From Corynebacterium mucifaciens (GTDB lineage Bacteria > Actinomycetota > Actinomycetes > Mycobacteriales > Mycobacteriaceae): a stretch of 64,000 nt of DNA. Location of the stretch: the NCBI RefSeq assembly GCF_012396315.1, contig NZ_JAAXPF010000003.1, positions 124,001 through 188,000 of the forward strand, given 5' to 3'. Within the stretch, counting starts at the first letter, position 1, and every line of letters begins with the position of its first letter. Positions 63,543 to 64,000 of the stretch are shown here, piece after piece. The notes under the pieces were generated by a model, which was not told where the DNA came from, ran no database searches, and saw nothing but the letters and a program-made list of their open reading frames with translations. The translations under genes were made by a program, and so were the position numbers.

Positions 63543-64000
63543 TACTTGTAGTTCCTTGCCATCAGCGGGATCGAATCAAAGTGCAGGGGTTCTGCGTGGC
63601 GGATGAACTGGCCTTCACCGGCCGGCTCCCAGGCCGACACGAAGCACCATTTCTCGTCGTCACGCTCGGCCTCGCCGTCGTCGGTGAGGTGGTCCATGCG
63701 GTAGTGCGCACCGCACGACTCGTCGCGGTCCAGAGCGTCGATGCACATCAGCTCACCAAGGTTGATGTAGTCGACGAGGCGCAGTGCCGCCTCGAGCGTC
63801 TGGTTCATGTCGTTCGGGGAGCCTGGGACGGAGATGTTGGCCCAGAAGTCCTCGCGCAGTGCGCGGATCTTCCGGATGCCCTCTTCCAAGCCCTCCACGG
63901 TGCGGGACACACCGCAATGCTCGTAGAGGATCTCGCCGAGCTGCTCGTGGAAGTGCTCCGGGCCGTGCGGCTCCGGGCCGCGGATGGACATGATGCGCTC
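63542..64000 (-). CDS. sdhA: Succinate dehydrogenase flavoprotein subunit, C-terminal part
   Basis: The last 152 codons or so of SdhA, with the start beyond the window. The visible part includes CGAHYRMDH (conserved C-terminal His/Arg region) and FIRHAEPLHFDSIPLMARNYK. An internal ATG at 63991 is not the gene start. Confidence 0.9.
   Translation of the reverse strand, partial: ERIMSIRGPEPHGPEHFHEQLGEILYEHCGVSRTVEGLEEGIRKIRALREDFWANISVPGSPNDMNQTLEAALRLVDYINLGELMCIDALDRDESCGAHYRMDHLTDDGEAERDDEKWCFVSAWEPAGEGQFIRHAEPLHFDSIPLMARNYK

Overview
The window is chromosomal DNA of a high-GC actinobacterium and almost certainly a Corynebacterium. The reasons are the mycothiol gene mshA beside gpmA and senX3-regX3, a HemD fused to a SAM-methyltransferase-like domain, the proC / small HTH / bS22 order shared with mycobacteria, the sdhA-sdhB-membrane-protein order, an ArsR whose cysteines sit at 15, 16 and 55 as in the C. 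glutamicum type, and several actinobacterial families of unknown function (DUF2505, DUF2516, DUF4229, CGLAU_01105). No rRNA, tRNA or CRISPR array was seen. The species cannot be named from sequence reading alone.

Layout. 1-5.7 kb: a truncated SLC13 carboxylate/Na+ symporter, then menC, menB and menE (menA follows at 14.3 kb) with a solitary AAA ATPase between menB and menE. 5.7-11.4 kb is accessory: a HicA-HicB toxin-antitoxin pair, a large DEDDh exonuclease-BRCT-HhH protein with a membrane tail, an arsenic island (arsC, acr3, divergent arsR), and a decayed second arsenic copy fused to a fragment of the glycosyltransferase gene found 2.5 kb away. 11.4-14.3 kb: KtrAB potassium uptake and a glycosyltransferase. 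14.3-20.2 kb: menA, an AEC carrier, a sugar-type ABC transporter (binding protein, permease, ATPase), small membrane proteins and a small HTH regulator. 20.2-25.8 kb: galE and a cytochrome c maturation set (ccsB, resB, ccdA, TlpA-like lipoprotein).

25.8-40.8 kb is a nearly complete haem cluster on the minus strand: hemA, hemC, hemD, hemB, two unknown membrane proteins, a P-type ATPase homologue, hemE, hemY, and (separated) hemL and a histidine phosphatase. The P-type ATPase homologue is translationally coupled to its upstream neighbour but has lost its phosphorylated Asp and nearly every other catalytic or metal motif. It looks like a pseudoenzyme retained inside the haem operon and is the most interesting item in the window.

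40.9-47.3 kb: a HAD phosphatase, an IS481-type element (24-bp imperfect ends, 15-bp target duplication) that splits an ASCH-domain gene, bS22, a small HTH protein, proC, and ppx/gppA. 47.4-53.3 kb: a Cys-rich unknown protein, regX3-senX3, gpmA, mshA and a ParA/MinD-like ATPase. 53.4-64 kb: two tandem fadD acyl-CoA ligases that share an upstream palindromic element, murB, DUF2505, a methyltransferase, a DUF2993 (LmeA-like) protein, several small membrane proteins, a DUF445 protein, and the end of the succinate dehydrogenase operon (sdhB, partial sdhA).

A further theme is a family of long intergenic palindromes, mostly between convergent genes, that share words with each other (CTAGCAGATC; GTTCACCG-CTCGTGA). 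They probably act as bidirectional transcript ends or as dispersed repeat units.
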